Notes: generated from the letters alone by a model not told the origin. 64,000 nucleotides of DNA from Macrosoma leucophasiata (GCA_036365455.1 JAWQUS010000016.1:17011001-17075000); one strand, 5' to 3'; numbered from the stretch's first letter, positions 33,390 to 45,180 are shown. Numbers and translations: made by a program.

Positions 33390-33600
33390 TGCCTACTACT
33401 ACTGATAGGCACGGAGCTAGAGGGCGTAGTCGATATCGCATTACCTTATCTACTTCCCGCTTAATGGTGGTATTCAGCAGTGTGGTGTTTTGATCAGTTG
33501 ATAATGTAATTTCCAGCACGAAGGTATAAAAGCTTAGGTCTTAGGAGACAACGCATCTACATTGCAATCTCTGGTATTTATTATGATGATTTTAGACAGT
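33390..33600 (+). repeat. S1 repeat, old
   Basis: ggcacggagctagagggcgt, atggtggtattcagca, caacgcatctacattg. Head-to-tail with the younger copy that follows. Confidence 0.5.
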
Positions 33601-33623
33601 ATTCTTCCCTTACATATTATTTT

Positions 33624-33900
33624 ACTGGTCGTAGAGCTCCAGTGACGGAGCTCGCGGGCGTAGGCACCACCGCATTACCTAATATACTTGCTGCTAAATG
33701 GTAGTGTTCAGCACTATCGTGTTCCAGTCAGGTAATGTACGGCCCCGTTATTTTCGACACAGAGGCATAACACCTTAGGCCTCAGGAGTGGTAACGCATC
33801 TGCATTTTCTGGAGTGTGCATAGGCTGGAGTCATCACTTAACATCGATGTGAACTGCATGCTTGTTTGCCACTTCCATTAGGTAAGTAACTTACATAAAA
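33624..33900 (+). repeat. S1 repeat
   Basis: tactggtcgtagagctccag to gcttgtttgccacttccatt and an A run; small internal deletions. Confidence 0.8.
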
Positions 33901-33904
33901 AAAC

Positions 33905-34095
33905 ATAAATGTGAACTGTATGCTTGTTTGCCACCTTGGTAATCATGTCTCTGTGATAGTTATTAACGGATGTATGGTCATCACCATCCAACCGGAACGC
34001 GATAGTGCTGAACACTACCATATAACAGCAAGTAGATTAGGTAATGCGGTGGTGCCTACGTCCGCGAGCATCGTCACTGGAACTCTATCAGCAGT
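33905..34095. repeat. S1 fragments joined in opposite orientation
   Basis: 33905-33935 repeats the S1 3' end on the + strand (tgaactgtatgcttgtttgc). 33936-34095 is then minus-strand S1 5' half (acgcgatagtgctgaacact, ggtgcctacgtccgcgag). A strand switch within the family. Confidence 0.65.
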
Positions 34096-34878
34096 AAACT
34101 CTAATAAAAACACGCTTCTTTTGACAGCCATTAAAACAGCTTGATAATGTTCTTCGAATTGATCATTACGAAATTAATGACATGTAATAAAAACACAATG
34201 AAAAAAAATTGAGACGAATTGAGAACCTCCTCCTTTTTTCGAAGTCGGTTAAAGAACAAAGTCATATTTTGCGGAACATTGACTAAAATAACCACAAAAA
34301 AACTTCAAGCAAGTAAATGGCCATAAAACAACTGTTACCAATGAAGCGATAAAATAACTATAGGAGGCAGTGTATCGATTAATAACAACGATACGTTCAA
34401 AGGACGCTTCGGCAATAAAACACGTAGATAGCAATATTCTATAACATGTTATAGCGGGTTTTTTTAGATAGATTTTATTGTGTGTAACGAAAGTGGCAAA
34501 CAAGCTTGCAGTTTATATGGATATTAAATGATGACTGCAGGCTATAGACATCTACACAAAAACCAGAGGTCAAAATGCAGATGTAGGTATTGTGTTGCCA
34601 CCACTGAGACCTAAGTTGTCGTCTCTGTGATTAGTACACGGCCATACGTTACCATCTAACCGGAACACGATAATTTTGATCAGTGGCGTAACTATAGGGG
34701 GACAGGGAGAGCGGCCCGCACCGGGTGCCACCCGTTTGGGAGTGACACCCTCTCTTTTAATAACGATAATGTGAGCTGTTTAGACTTGAAAACGCAACAC
34801 AATACTCACTTTCGCATTTATAATACCACGGGGCCCAGGGACAGAGAATTTGCTGAAACGACTACTACTACTATTACT

Positions 34879-35677
34879 TCCCTACTAATATTATAAATGC
34901 GAAAGTAACTCTGTCCGTCGGTCTGTTGGTCTGTCGGTCTGTCGGTCTGTCGGTCTGTCGGTCTGTCGGTCTGTCGGTCTGTCGGTCTGTCGGTCTGTCG
35001 GTCTGTCGGTCTGTCGGTCTGTCGGTCTGTCGGTCTGTCGGTCTGTCGGTCTGTCGGTCTGTCGGTCTGTCGGTCTGTCGGTCTGTCGGTCTGTCGGTCT
35101 GTCGGTCTGTCGGTCTGTCGGTCTGTCGGTCTGTCGGTCTGTCGGTCTGTCGGTCTGTCGGTCTGTCGGTCTGTCGGTCTGTCGGTCTGTCGGTCTGTCG
35201 GTCTGTCGGTCTGTCGGTCTGTCGGTCTGTCGGTCTGTCGGTCTGTCGGTCTGTCGGTCTGTCGGTCTGTCGGTCTGTCGGTCTGTCGGTCTGTCGGTCT
35301 GTCGGTCTGTCGGTCTGTCGGTCTGTCGGTCTGTCGGTCTGTCGGTCTGTCGGTCTGTCGGTCTGTCGGTCTGTCGGTCTGTCGGTCTGTCGGTCTGTCG
35401 GTCTGTCGGTCTGTCGGTCTGTCGGTCTGTCGGTCTGTCGGTCTGTCGGTCTGTCGGTCTGTCGGTCTGTCGGTCTGTCGGTCTGTCGGTCTGTCTTTCT
35501 GTCGGACTGTCGCTCTATCGATCTGTCGATCTGTCTGTTACCTTTTCACATTCAAACGACTGAATCGATTTTAATGAAATTTGATATAGAGATAGAGCTG
35601 ACTTTGAGGAAGAATTTAGGCTACTTAGTTATTTATAAAACGCCACCCACGCGGGCGAAAACGCGGGCAACATGTAG
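34879..35677 (+). mobile_element. Helitron-like H2 element carrying the octamer array
   Basis: TCCCTACTAATATTATAAAT at the 5' end. After the array it continues with gttaccttttcacattcaaa, cgattttaatgaaatttg, and ends cgggcaacatgtag (GTAG instead of CTAG). Other H2 copies here have only a few TCTG units. Confidence 0.7.
34929..35488. repeat. Perfect tandem array, 70 x GTCTGTCG
   Basis: 560 bp of uninterrupted 8-bp units, with imperfect units on each side (34921-34928 and 35489-35540). The 262-codon open frame through it is only the periodic CRSVGLSV reading and is not a gene. Confidence 0.97.
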
Positions 35678-36003
35678 TATGAGAATAAATACAAATATAA
35701 GAATGGAGAAATAAAATACAAAAGAATGGAAAGTTTTTCCGGGTGTCATCCATGTTAGCTACGTCACTGGTTTTGAACACTACCATTTGGCGGCAGATTG
35801 AATTGGTAATGCGATAGTACCTACACCCTCGAGCTGCTACAATGGAAATCTGAATATTTTTATATTTATAGGTTCGATGTGCATTATTTCTTGATGAGCA
35901 GTGTATCTATATTATCTAGATCATAAATATGCGTAAAAAATAAGTTTGCAGCATATCTCGATGAACGATATAATTCTGTGGGATAACTAAGTGGGACACT
36001 TTT

Positions 36004-36372
36004 TTTATGTAATGGAAGTGGTAAACAAACATGCAGTTCACATTGATGTTAAGTGATGAATGCAGCCTATAGACGGGTGTCTATAGGCTGCAGTCATCCA
36101 AAGTCACACAAAGACCAAGGTCAAAATGCAGATGCGTTACCACTCCTGAGGCCTACCTCAGGAGTGGTAACGCATCTGCATTTTAATTTGTAATTTCCGG
36201 CATTACACCTCCTAAGGTGTAATGCCTCTGTGCCGAAAATTACAAGGCCGTACAGTAGCACCTGACCGGAACACGATAGTGCTGAACACAACCATTTAGC
36301 GGCAAGTATATTAGGTAATGCGATGGTGCCTACGCCCGCGAGCTTCGTCACAGGAGCTCTACCACCAGTAAA
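36004..36372 (-). repeat. Chimeric S1 repeat with internal strand switches
   Basis: A minus-strand S1 interrupted by two short plus-strand S1 pieces (about 36075-36108 and 36156-36212), each next to its own reverse complement. This makes local palindromes: gcagcctatagac / gtctataggctgc, then the 'ggtaacgcatctgcatttt' pair, then cctaaggtgtaatg / cattacacct. Confidence 0.8.
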
Positions 36373-36627
36373 ATCCTCCTATACTAAACTAATATAAACA
36401 CCTGCTTAAAAATATTTTGTCAACATTTCGAAACAAGCGTTTTGAAATAAGATGCTACGACAATGTATGACTGGCCTTGCGTACCGGTTCTCCTTAACCC
36501 TGACACGACATAACGAATAACCTTATTATCGATTAATATTCGCATGCCAGTATGAAGAATATCACTGCTATGTAATCTATAGGTACTTGCCTGCTGTGAG
36601 TACACAGGTTTGGTTGTTTATAGTATA

Positions 36628-36810
36628 CTAGCTGTTGCCCGCGGCTTAGCCCGCGTGGATGTCGTTTAAAAAGTAGCCTATGTTCTTTCGCAAAGTCAAC
36701 TTTATCTCTGTACGAAATTTCATTGAAATCGGTTCAGTCATTTGGACGTGAAAAGGTAACAGACAGACAGAGTTACTTTCGCATTTATAATATTAGTAGG
36801 AAAGTAGGGA
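36628..36810 (-). mobile_element. Helitron-like H2 element
   Basis: Reverse copy with CTAGCTGTTGCCCGCGG at its 3' end, a short cagacagacagag, and tcctactaatattataaatg at its 5' side. Confidence 0.7.
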
Positions 36811-36862
36811 CTAGGCACTAAATTTTACATTTTATAGTGTCGCTATTTCTTTTTCTCTTTAA

Positions 36863-37107
36863 CTGCTTCAGTAGCCTAGTGGTTAACAGGCCACTACTAC
36901 TACGCTGGAGGTCCTGGGTTCGATTCCCGGGTCGGGGGCTAACAGAAATAATGGTTTAAAATCCGTTATCTCTGGTTCTATTGGGATTATCCATTTTCTG
37001 GAAGTTTCCCAGTACCTCGGAGTTTGGTAATGTGCCCGAAGATGGCAAAAGGCTCGCCACCTATTTATTACATGGGCCAAAAACGTAACCGTGCATGTAT
37101 GCTTGAA
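36863..37107 (+). repeat. S2 SINE, 3' end deleted
   Basis: Box A TAGCCTAGTGG, box B GGGTTCGATTCCC, body to catgggccaaaaacgtaac, then a jump to gcatgtatgcttgaa. Confidence 0.85.
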
Positions 37108-37802
37108 GTAAAACGATATTTTGTATTCGTATTTAGGCGAGTATAAGTTAGTATTAGTCAGTCAGTACTTTATTTATTAAGTCAGTCAAGGAAGTTACAG
37201 TCAGTAATTCGAGTAAAGCGATGGCTACTTTACCAGAACATTTACGATGAAGTTTTGGAGGCAACCTGAAAGGCCGTGTTGTCGCACTGTTATTCTATTT
37301 CACTATACACGGGTACTGTAATAAACCTATATCAAACAAAGTGCCACCAACTTTATTTAATATAACTTAAAAATACACCCAAAAAATAAAATAAAATAAG
37401 TGCACCATACGCCTCTTTCAAGGTTCCCGCCAAAACTATCGACTGAAGTTTATGGGCGTTATAGCTGGGTGTTCGTAAGTAAGCTTCTTCTTCGCTGGTT
37501 CCTTGAAGGTTAATTTATAGAATGTCCCGTTTTGAGTCACGATAAAAATGGTCACGTTAGACATGACATACACACACACATACACAAGTAGCTTAAAATT
37601 AAAAAACTTTAATTTCAATGTTTTATAAATTTTAATTTTTAATCTTTAGTACAAATATTTTTTATAAAAACCTTAAATAAACTATCTTAAAATAAATAAA
37701 TAAATAAAGCAGTTATGCATCAATTTAATTATTATTTCATTTAATTTCATTTGAAAACGTTTACCACTTGTATATGTACGTTTACATAAATAAAATGTAT
37801 AT

Positions 37803-37850
37803 GTATGTATGTATGTATCTTCACGCCAGGTCCCTAACGGGGTAGGCAAA
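37803..37850 (-). repeat. LINE 3' end fragment with (CATA)n tail
   Basis: Reverse of ...taccccgttagggacctgg, cgtgaagata then CATA units, the same end as at 14704-14740. Only the last few codons are left. Confidence 0.6.
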
Positions 37851-37896
37851 TAAAATGTAACTTAGTAATACCTAAAGGATGGAGACCAGAGGCCGA

Positions 37897-38320
37897 GCGC
37901 CTAACTCAAATGCTTTCGTTTAGCTTTCGAACATGTTATCAGTTTCGTACCACCTAACTTTTTCCTGAAACGTCCGCAGATATACGAGAAAAATGATTTA
38001 ATAGGCGGTACAAAACGGACAAGTTAACGTCCTAACAAAAGCATTAGAAGTCATGGAAGACATTAGCCGACCGATTAGGCCGACCACCTAACTGTCGTTT
38101 TGTTCTTTAGTATATACCTGCGGATGAAAACACTTCCAGGAAAGAGTTAGGTGGTACGAAACTGATAAGATGTTGTCATAATTGAAAAAAACGAAAGCAT
38201 TTAAGTTAGGCGGTCGGCCTACTGATCTGTTTCCTACCGCCTAACTTTTTTCTGGAAAAGCCGCAGGTTTACGAGCATAATTTAATAGGCGGTACGAAAC
38301 CGACAAGATAACGTCATTTG
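37897..38320. repeat. Repeat cluster with inverted and direct arms
   Basis: 37897-37980 and 38122-38215 are inverted (aatgctttcgttt, tatcagtttcgtaccaccta). 38245-38320 repeats 37949-38035 directly (cctaactttttyctg, atttaataggcggtac, acgtc). The word cctaact, in both orientations, punctuates the block. No coding potential; class unknown. Confidence 0.7.
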
Positions 38321-38631
38321 GATTCCTTACGTCAATACTTGTAGAATTCCTAAAATATAAAAATTTTAACATCCTGCTCTAACCTTAACAGTTTTCCTTA
38401 AGTTAGAGAAGGATGTGAAATGTTACAGTAACTATAACTTTAACAAATATCGTGGTGCAACCCAGGCTTAGAGATAAGTAAAAGACGCCATTTTGCTAAA
38501 TATTACATGGATTTTGCTAACCGTCAAATGTATTTTACTATGACTGATGACAGATAAGTAGTAAAAAAGGTGAGGTGGTGACAAGTAAATCTGTTATGTT
38601 GTAATAGCTCAGGTTTTTAAGGTAAATTAGG

Positions 38632-38862
38632 ATGATTGCTCCGGAAGGTGTGCTAACACAAGTGCTCACGGGGCACTGCGGGTTCGCCGAATACCTCAGT
38701 CGATTCAAATGTAAGGCGAACTCGTCGTGCGCCTGCGACCCGGACCTTGCAGAAACCGTACTGCACATCCTGACGGAATGTCCATTGCACAGCCTGGAGA
38801 GATTTGAGTTGGAGCAAAGGCTGGATGAGAATATTAGTAAAGACAACTTACCTCGATTATAA
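38632..38862 (+). pseudogene. Non-LTR element C-terminal Cys/His domain fragment
   Basis: 76 open codons: LTQVLTGHCGFAEYLSRF, KANSSCACDPDLAETVLH, ILTECPLHSLERFELEQRL. The pattern GH-GF--YL--F then C-C then H-L-EC is the post-RT/RNase H tail of I/R1/jockey-like elements as I know them. 38863-39650 may be its 3' UTR, ending aaataaaaatattttctatt. Confidence 0.6.
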
Positions 38863-40070
38863 ACAGGAAAAATCTCGCAAACCATAGTAATAAAATATTG
38901 TATAACGATAGCTAAAATAGTAATAAATAGGAATAAAGATAAATAAGCCTATGTTATTCCATATAGTGTTATACTTTAAGACAATAACATAGTAAAACAC
39001 TCTAGAAAATTAATATATACAGAAATCCTACAATATAAGAAAAAAATCATAAAACTAAGTAAAGTAAGTAAAAATCTGAAAAGAAGCGTAAATAGAATGA
39101 CAGCAAAAGTAAAATATCAATTAAATAGAGGGTTGCTCACTTCCCTCTAAAATGGTCGAGGAGGGCAATGGCTGTCACATGCGTCATACTCGTGAACGGG
39201 TGTTGGTGGGAACTGGTCTGTTCTGGTTTGCAGGAGCTACATCACATTTAGTAGATAGCAGTTTATTTGCATCTATGCTATGGACGTTCACATTATTTGA
39301 TTTTTCACGATAATTTGTACTAGATTTTATTTAAAAGAGCTCTTACTGAGTTTGTTGGGTAGCGGAGTTCTTCTCAGTAGTGACTGCACTTGGAACTCTG
39401 CTAAGTGAATAACTTGATCTTGACGAATAAGTTTTTCTTTTTCTTCATTTATCATCATTGAAGGAATTGAAAAATTTTGTGATTATTATGTTTTAACTAA
39501 GTAGTTTAAATTCTAATTTTTATTTACTATTAATATATGATTTTGCTTTACTTTATGTAATGGTTATTCACTCTAGGTATTTTATATATTTCTTGACGTT
39601 TTGAAAGTATCTGTAAAGATCTATTCGAAATAAAAATATTTTCTATTTCTATTTCGAAATGAAGCTCAAAAATGTAATAAATTTACATAAATCGAACAGT
39701 TTAACAAAGTCTCTTATCACCACGTCAGGGGAACAATGGGAAAAAAATAGCTCAGGTAAGAATTGGGAGGTTAATTGAAAAGTATCTAAGTCTGTTTTGG
39801 CCCAAAAAATGTGCTTTATTAAGCCGTTTTTAATTAAATGCTGATTAGATTAGAAACTTAATAATTAAACTTTAAAAAATTTAAAAGACTATACCTTAAG
39901 TTTAACTTAATTTTTAACTTCAGGTTTTACTTCGGGTAAACACACCCATTATCGTCTGTCGCGTCTCAAGTATATAACCGTTAGAACAAAACAAAACATT
40001 ACTATTTGTTGAGGTTTCCCGTTCGATACCCAAGTATGAAGTCAGACTTTGGATTTTTCAATGTTGAACT

Positions 40071-40353
40071 TTTTTTTGATGTATTGGAAGTGGTAAACAA
40101 GCATGCAGTTCACATTGATGTTAAGTGATGACTGCAGCCCATAGATACCCACACAAAGACCAAGGTCAATGTGTAGATGCGTTACCACTCCTGAGGCCTA
40201 AGGTGTTATGCCTCTGTGCCGGAAATTACGTACAGTACCAACTGACCGGAACACGATAGCGCTAAACACTACCATTTTGCGGCAAGTATATTAGGTAATG
40301 CGGTGGTGCCTACGCCCGCAACCTCGGTCACTGGAGCTCTACCACCACTAAAA
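40071..40353 (-). repeat. S1 repeat, well preserved
   Basis: gtggtaaacaagcatgcagt to cactggagctctaccaccac, with all blocks in order. Confidence 0.85.
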
Positions 40354-40725
40354 ACTTTTATTCAGCTGCAGTTTCAATTTGTACCTACGTGGTGAAAATA
40401 TATTCGTTATATTGGTCTATATCTGTATATTTTCACACAATCGGTTATCGGTAGTGAAATAATCAATTCGTGTTCAGAATTTCCTTCCAATGTCATCAGC
40501 GGTTAAGGTCGTCGTCCATACATTTACCATACATATCATTCATCACTTGTTTGGTGGCGTTAGTTGATAAATTACTCAAAAAAACATTCAAGCTTAGGAA
40601 ACATAACAAGATTTTACTGTCACAATATTAGCAAAGGCTGCAGTATTTACTTACATGGAACAGATGTTTACCTCTTTAGATCTAACTCTTTGAACATCTG
40701 TACATTTACCCAAAAACCTGAGGTC

Positions 40726-41204
40726 TAAAGGAGATGTTGCAAAAATGTATGGACCTCCGGCCATGTATTGTACATAATATCATTAAACAGGCAAAATCAA
40801 TAAAAAAACGTTTTTTACTGCATATTTGCACTTCTTTAGCTTTGTTTGCAGTTACAAAACATTATTTGCAGTTAAGAATTGCAACACAAAACCAACATGG
40901 CGAATCTGGCGGATAATGTCATTTTGACATTTTCATTTTTTAAATTGTATTTTGATTATACAGTACTCGGAGAAAAAAGTAATATTTTCTAAATACTATC
41001 GAAATCGATTGATCCCAAGTTTCGGCTGTATCGCTGCCATATTTAACATAGTTGAAAATGCTAAAATCGTTTGAATTAAATGTGGTTGTAACTCTAAAAT
41101 ATATTCTTAAATAAATTAATTGTATTTTTTTCGGATTCTTCTTTAATTTACCCATTTTTTGAGGACGTGTACGAACCAGAGCCGAGCTCGCAACATCTCC
41201 TTTA
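40726..41204. mobile_element. TIR element, AAAGGAGATGTTGC ends, copy 1
   Basis: TAAAGGAGATGTTGC at the left and its exact reverse complement at the right, 479 bp apart. A relative with diverged ends is at 54833-55156. No transposase. Confidence 0.65.
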
Positions 41205-41289
41205 CAGCATTGCATACTTGCCATAGATTAGATAGATACGCATACGTCCTTGAGCTGTATTGGAACTCTACAAGATAGAAGAGGTTTTT

Positions 41290-41890
41290 TATGTATGCCA
41301 ACAAGCTATACTATGACTTAGTATTATTAGTATTTCCACATGGATGTTTAGTGTTGAGTGTAGCTTATAGACATCTTTACAAAAACCAGAGGTCAAAATG
41401 TAGATGCGTTGCCACCTCTGCGACCTAAGATGTTACGTCTCTACGGTAGTTATTACGGGACCATACATTACCATCTTACCGGAAAAATTTACTCTTTACT
41501 GGTGGTAGAGCTCCAGTGACGGAGCTCGCGGGCGTAGGCACTACTGCATTACCTGATTTACTTGCCGCTAAATGGTAGTGTTCAGCACTATCGTGTTCCG
41601 GTCAGGTGGTAATGTACGGCCCTGTAATTTCCGGCACAGAGGCATAACACCTTAGGCCTCAGGAGTGGTAACGCATTTGCATTTTGACCTTGGTCTTTGT
41701 GTGGGTGTCTATAGGCTGCAGTCATCACTTAACATCAATGTGAACTGCATGCTTGTTTGCAACTTCAATTACATAAAAAAAAAAAAAAAAAACGTTAGTG
41801 CTGAACACTACCATTTGGCGGCATATAGATAAAGTAATGCGGTGTTGCCTCCGCCCTCGAGTCCTTGCACTGGAACTCTACCACGAGTCG
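41290..41890 (-). repeat. Old S1 repeat split by a younger S1
   Basis: 41290-41485 and 41794-41890 make one reverse copy (…taccatcttaccgga | gttagtgctgaacactacc…) broken by the copy below. Confidence 0.7.
41497..41792 (+). repeat. Young S1 repeat with 18-nt A tail
   Basis: Complete 5' and 3' ends, all blocks near consensus, and an unbroken run of 18 A at 41775-41792. Inserted into the opposite-strand S1. The A tail argues for retroposition and recent arrival. Confidence 0.9.
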
Positions 41891-42196
41891 AAAATGGTTT
41901 CTGGTGTAAAACTTGGTTAAAAGATTTCTGCTTCGTCATTGTTTCTAATAATAATCATTATTTATTTTTATCAGTACCACGACTCCAAAGAGCAGTTAGT
42001 AGAGGTTCCACATAACTAGACATAACACCAATCGTATTGGTTATGTGTTTTTTGTTAACCTTGGTAATGATGTTTAGCTTCTGTCGGTTATTTAATTGGC
42101 GTTTTGTCCACTTGAATTTATAATTGATATTCGGGCTGGCATGATTTTTCTAATTTAAATATGAAAGACAAAACACTTAGCGATAAATCTAAAAAT

Positions 42197-42440
42197 TTTA
42201 CTGGTGGTAGAGCTCTTATACTTGCCGCTAAATGGTAGTGTTCAGCACTATCGTGTTCCGGTCAGGTGGTAATGTACGGCCCTGTAATTTCCGGCACAGA
42301 GGCATAACACCTTAGGCCTCAGGAGTGGTAACGCATCTGCATTTTGACCTCGGTCTTTGTGAGGGTGTCTATAGGTTGCAGTCATCACTTAACATCCATG
42401 TGAACTGCATGCTTGTTTGCCACTTCCAGAACAAAAAAAA
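42197..42440 (+). repeat. S1 repeat with 5' internal deletion
   Basis: tactggtggtagagctct jumps directly to tatacttgccgctaaatgg, then is close to consensus to the A run. Confidence 0.85.
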
Positions 42441-42737
42441 ATCAGTGCCTTCGGCCGACCTTTACCGATCTAATCCGCGAATTTCACGGGTGCGGGTTCG
42501 GAGGCAAGTGGAGTCCATGGGGTTACCATGGTCTCAACCGTACATCTCCCACTTCCACCCTTCTCATTCTACCAACCTAATCCTCTTCACTGGTTGGGTG
42601 TACTGTACCCAGACCAATACCATCTACAGTGTTGAGGCAGCTAGGTCCCCTTCGGCACATTAAGATTGGCCAAGGAATTACAAACAGTCATATCGTCCTC
42701 CCCTATCCCGGCGAGGAAGATAAAACTAGCACTACAC

Positions 42738-42965
42738 CACACCGCGGACACTCCGCCAAAATTCCATACAAACGCTTAATTAGGTTTCTATTACACAGAC
42801 ATCAATCAGTGACGTGTATTAACACGCGCACCTGTGTGCGTAGCACGTACAAAATACCAACCGTCGCCCATAAGAGGGGAAGGGGTGAGTGATGCGGGCA
42901 AAACGGGCGGGTCGTCGAAGTGTCCATTCTATACGTAGTATTATTACATATTCTCTGACTACACA
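42738..42965. repeat. R5 repeat, copy 2
   Basis: Close match to 5101-5331 (acacgcgcacctgtgtgcgt, accaaccgtcgcccataaga). Same orientation. Confidence 0.6.
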
Positions 42966-44452
42966 CCCTGGGCCCGTCCCAACCGAATAGTGAGCGCTAA
43001 AATACACGCGTTTTTAATTAGGCGTGCTTTAAACTTCTGGGTTTGTTGTGGGTTCTTCCCGAAGAACGTGTTCTCTCTTTGAATACACCAGCTGTAAGTA
43101 TATTGCGGCAACGGATAAATGTGCTTCAGCCTTTAATAGATAGATCCAATCTCTAGAGGACCTGTGATTAATTGGTCTCTGATGAACGACACGTGCGGCG
43201 TAAATTGAAAGATAATTGCTCTTATTGAGTCTTCATTATATCTTATCGCAGTCATATTGTTCTAATAGAACATTATGGCCTTTATGTATTTTATGGCCGT
43301 AATATTTGTATCAGAAGACTGCCTTTAAAGAAATATATATTTGCTCGGTTTTCCAATATAGTAAGCCCAAGAGGGCATATTGCTCTTATTTTTATTTTAT
43401 ATTCAACGCATCAGATTAAGATATGGGAGATATCTTGCACGCTGTTGATGATCTCCACCAAATTTAAGGTTTCTATACTTTCTATATAGAGCCGCTAGAG
43501 CGTGGCTTCCGCCACGAGCTTGTCTCACATTCAACTCGACAGAATGTTGAATAGGAGCTTTGATTGGGTTCACTTAGCATCCTTTTTGAGTATCAACTCC
43601 ATTATTAAAAGAAACAAATCTTTTCAAAAAGGCCTAATCAACATCATGGGTCATGAACGCGTCAGATATTCTGATTGGGTGTAAAATATGTCCAAACAAA
43701 GCTCTAAGTCAAAATTCTGACGATTCGGAAGTGAAGTGAGTGAATCGTAGCGACCTTTTGATTTTTTTAAGGGCTGCTCCATTGGCGCTTTTATGAACAG
43801 CTCAGATTTGGTTGACATTTTGGTATTTCCCATTTTTTTTAATTAGACACGCTCCAAAATTTCCCTTTTGGGCTCCCCTACAAATAGTATTAACATTTCT
43901 TCTCTTCTTTCTTTTCTTTCTTTCTTTTACTTTAAAACATAGTGACAAATTGACGGTACATATGTAAATATCTAATTACATGTTCATAAATATTAACCGC
44001 TGTTTAAGCCAATGAATTGGAAAGAAACGGCGAAGTTTGAAGCTCGTATCATACATTTATAATTAAGACATTATTTTTCCAATTAGTACTTATTATGTAG
44101 GTATTGTCTGTCAACCGTGTAAGTTTTGTGTGTCTTTTCTTAATTACACATAGATACAGTCAGGTGATGTGTCTCGATGTTTGTCTTTGTGACAGAGAAT
44201 CAAATATAGCGATAACGATGGCACGTAGGAAAACAAAAAGCTTGTTGTTTCATTAATGTAGCCCAGTGCATTACGAATTTTGATGAGAGACAGTTTTAGA
44301 GATATTCGCTAACATGTTATTCTTTTACCTCTGCTCTACTTTTATATTACTGTCTGCGTTTGTTGTTTTAAAGAAATCGAAGTCTGGACATAAGGTAACT
44401 CATTTTATTTCTTGATACTTTGAAGACAAACGCTGCCTCCTAAATCATACTT
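42966..44452. other. No recognised gene or repeat
   Basis: Contains a (TTTC)n tract near 43895-43930 and small stem-loops (gcgtggcttccgccacg at 43500). Frames are short and unrelated. Confidence 0.45.
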
Positions 44453-44735
44453 TTACTGGTGGTAGAGCTCGAGTGACGGAGCTCGCGGGCGTAGGCACCA
44501 CCGTATTACCTAATATACTTGCCGCTAAATGGTAGTGTTCAGCACTATCGTGTTCCGGTCAGGTGGTAATGTACGGCCCTGTAATTTCCGGCACAGAGGC
44601 ATAACACCTTAGGCCTCAGGAGTGGTAACGCATCTGCATTTTGACCTTGGTCTTTGTGTAAATGTCTATAGGCTGCAGTCATCACTTAACATCAATGTGA
44701 ACTGCATGCTTGTTTGCCACTACCATTATATTATA
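44453..44735 (+). repeat. S1 repeat, near consensus
   Basis: tactggtggtagagctcgag to gcttgtttgccactaccatt; no internal loss. Confidence 0.9.
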
Positions 44736-45007
44736 TATCGTATAAAAAAACTAGTTTTACGACATGTACGTTATAATAATGCCTAATTTAACTCAGCCAT
44801 TTGGACATTATTGTCCTTCTTATTTAATATTTTTCGCACACAATTTTCGTTAACTATTTATTTTATTTTATATTTAATTTTATGTTGTAACAAAGTTCGC
44901 GTCATGTGACGTATCGTCTATTACACGCTTAATTTAATTACAGTGATTAATTTAGGTACAATTCATTAATGAAAATACCTAGTGAGAAATTTAAACAAAT
45001 CTCATAA

Positions 45008-45180
45008 CATTTTTTTATGTCATGATGCGGCAAACAAGCTTAGGTACAGTTCTGTTTACATAGGTGGTAAATAATACTGTAGCCTATAAACAATTACATG
45101 AAACCAGAGATTTCAATGCAGATGCGTAGCCACTCCTGAGACCTACGGTGCTATACGTCTGTGCCGGAGTTTATAATTAT
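45008..45180 (-). repeat. S1 repeat, diverged 3' half
   Basis: ggcaaacaagcttaggtaca, ctgtagcctataaac, aatgcagatgcgtagcc, gtctgtgccggag. Confidence 0.6.

Larger units (their letters stand above)
34681..35769. mobile_element. hAT-like MITE, family h2, itself interrupted
   Basis: TIRs CAGTGGCGTAACT / AGCTACGTCACTG. Flanks attttgat and gttttgaa match at 6 of 8, fitting an 8-bp duplication. The native part is about 290 bp; the rest is the H2 element at 34879-35677. Confidence 0.7.
34486..35853 (-). repeat. S1 repeat split by a nested insertion
   Basis: 34486-34680 holds the S1 3' half on the minus strand. 35770-35853 continues it (tgaacactaccatttggcgg, gagctgctacaatgg). The interruption falls in the 'acacgatagtgctgaac' block and equals the MITE below. 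Confidence 0.7.

Noticed and set aside
34929..35488. CRISPR array or coding repeat
   Set aside because: Units are 8 bp without spacers in a eukaryotic locus.
34926..35714. 262-codon frame with (CRSVGLSV)n
   Set aside because: It is only the translation of the perfect octamer array; three octamers make one 8-residue period. No flanking gene structure.
42325..42663. 112-codon frame containing HLHFDLGLCEGVYRLQ
   Set aside because: First half is S1 repeat; the rest has no recognisable domain.
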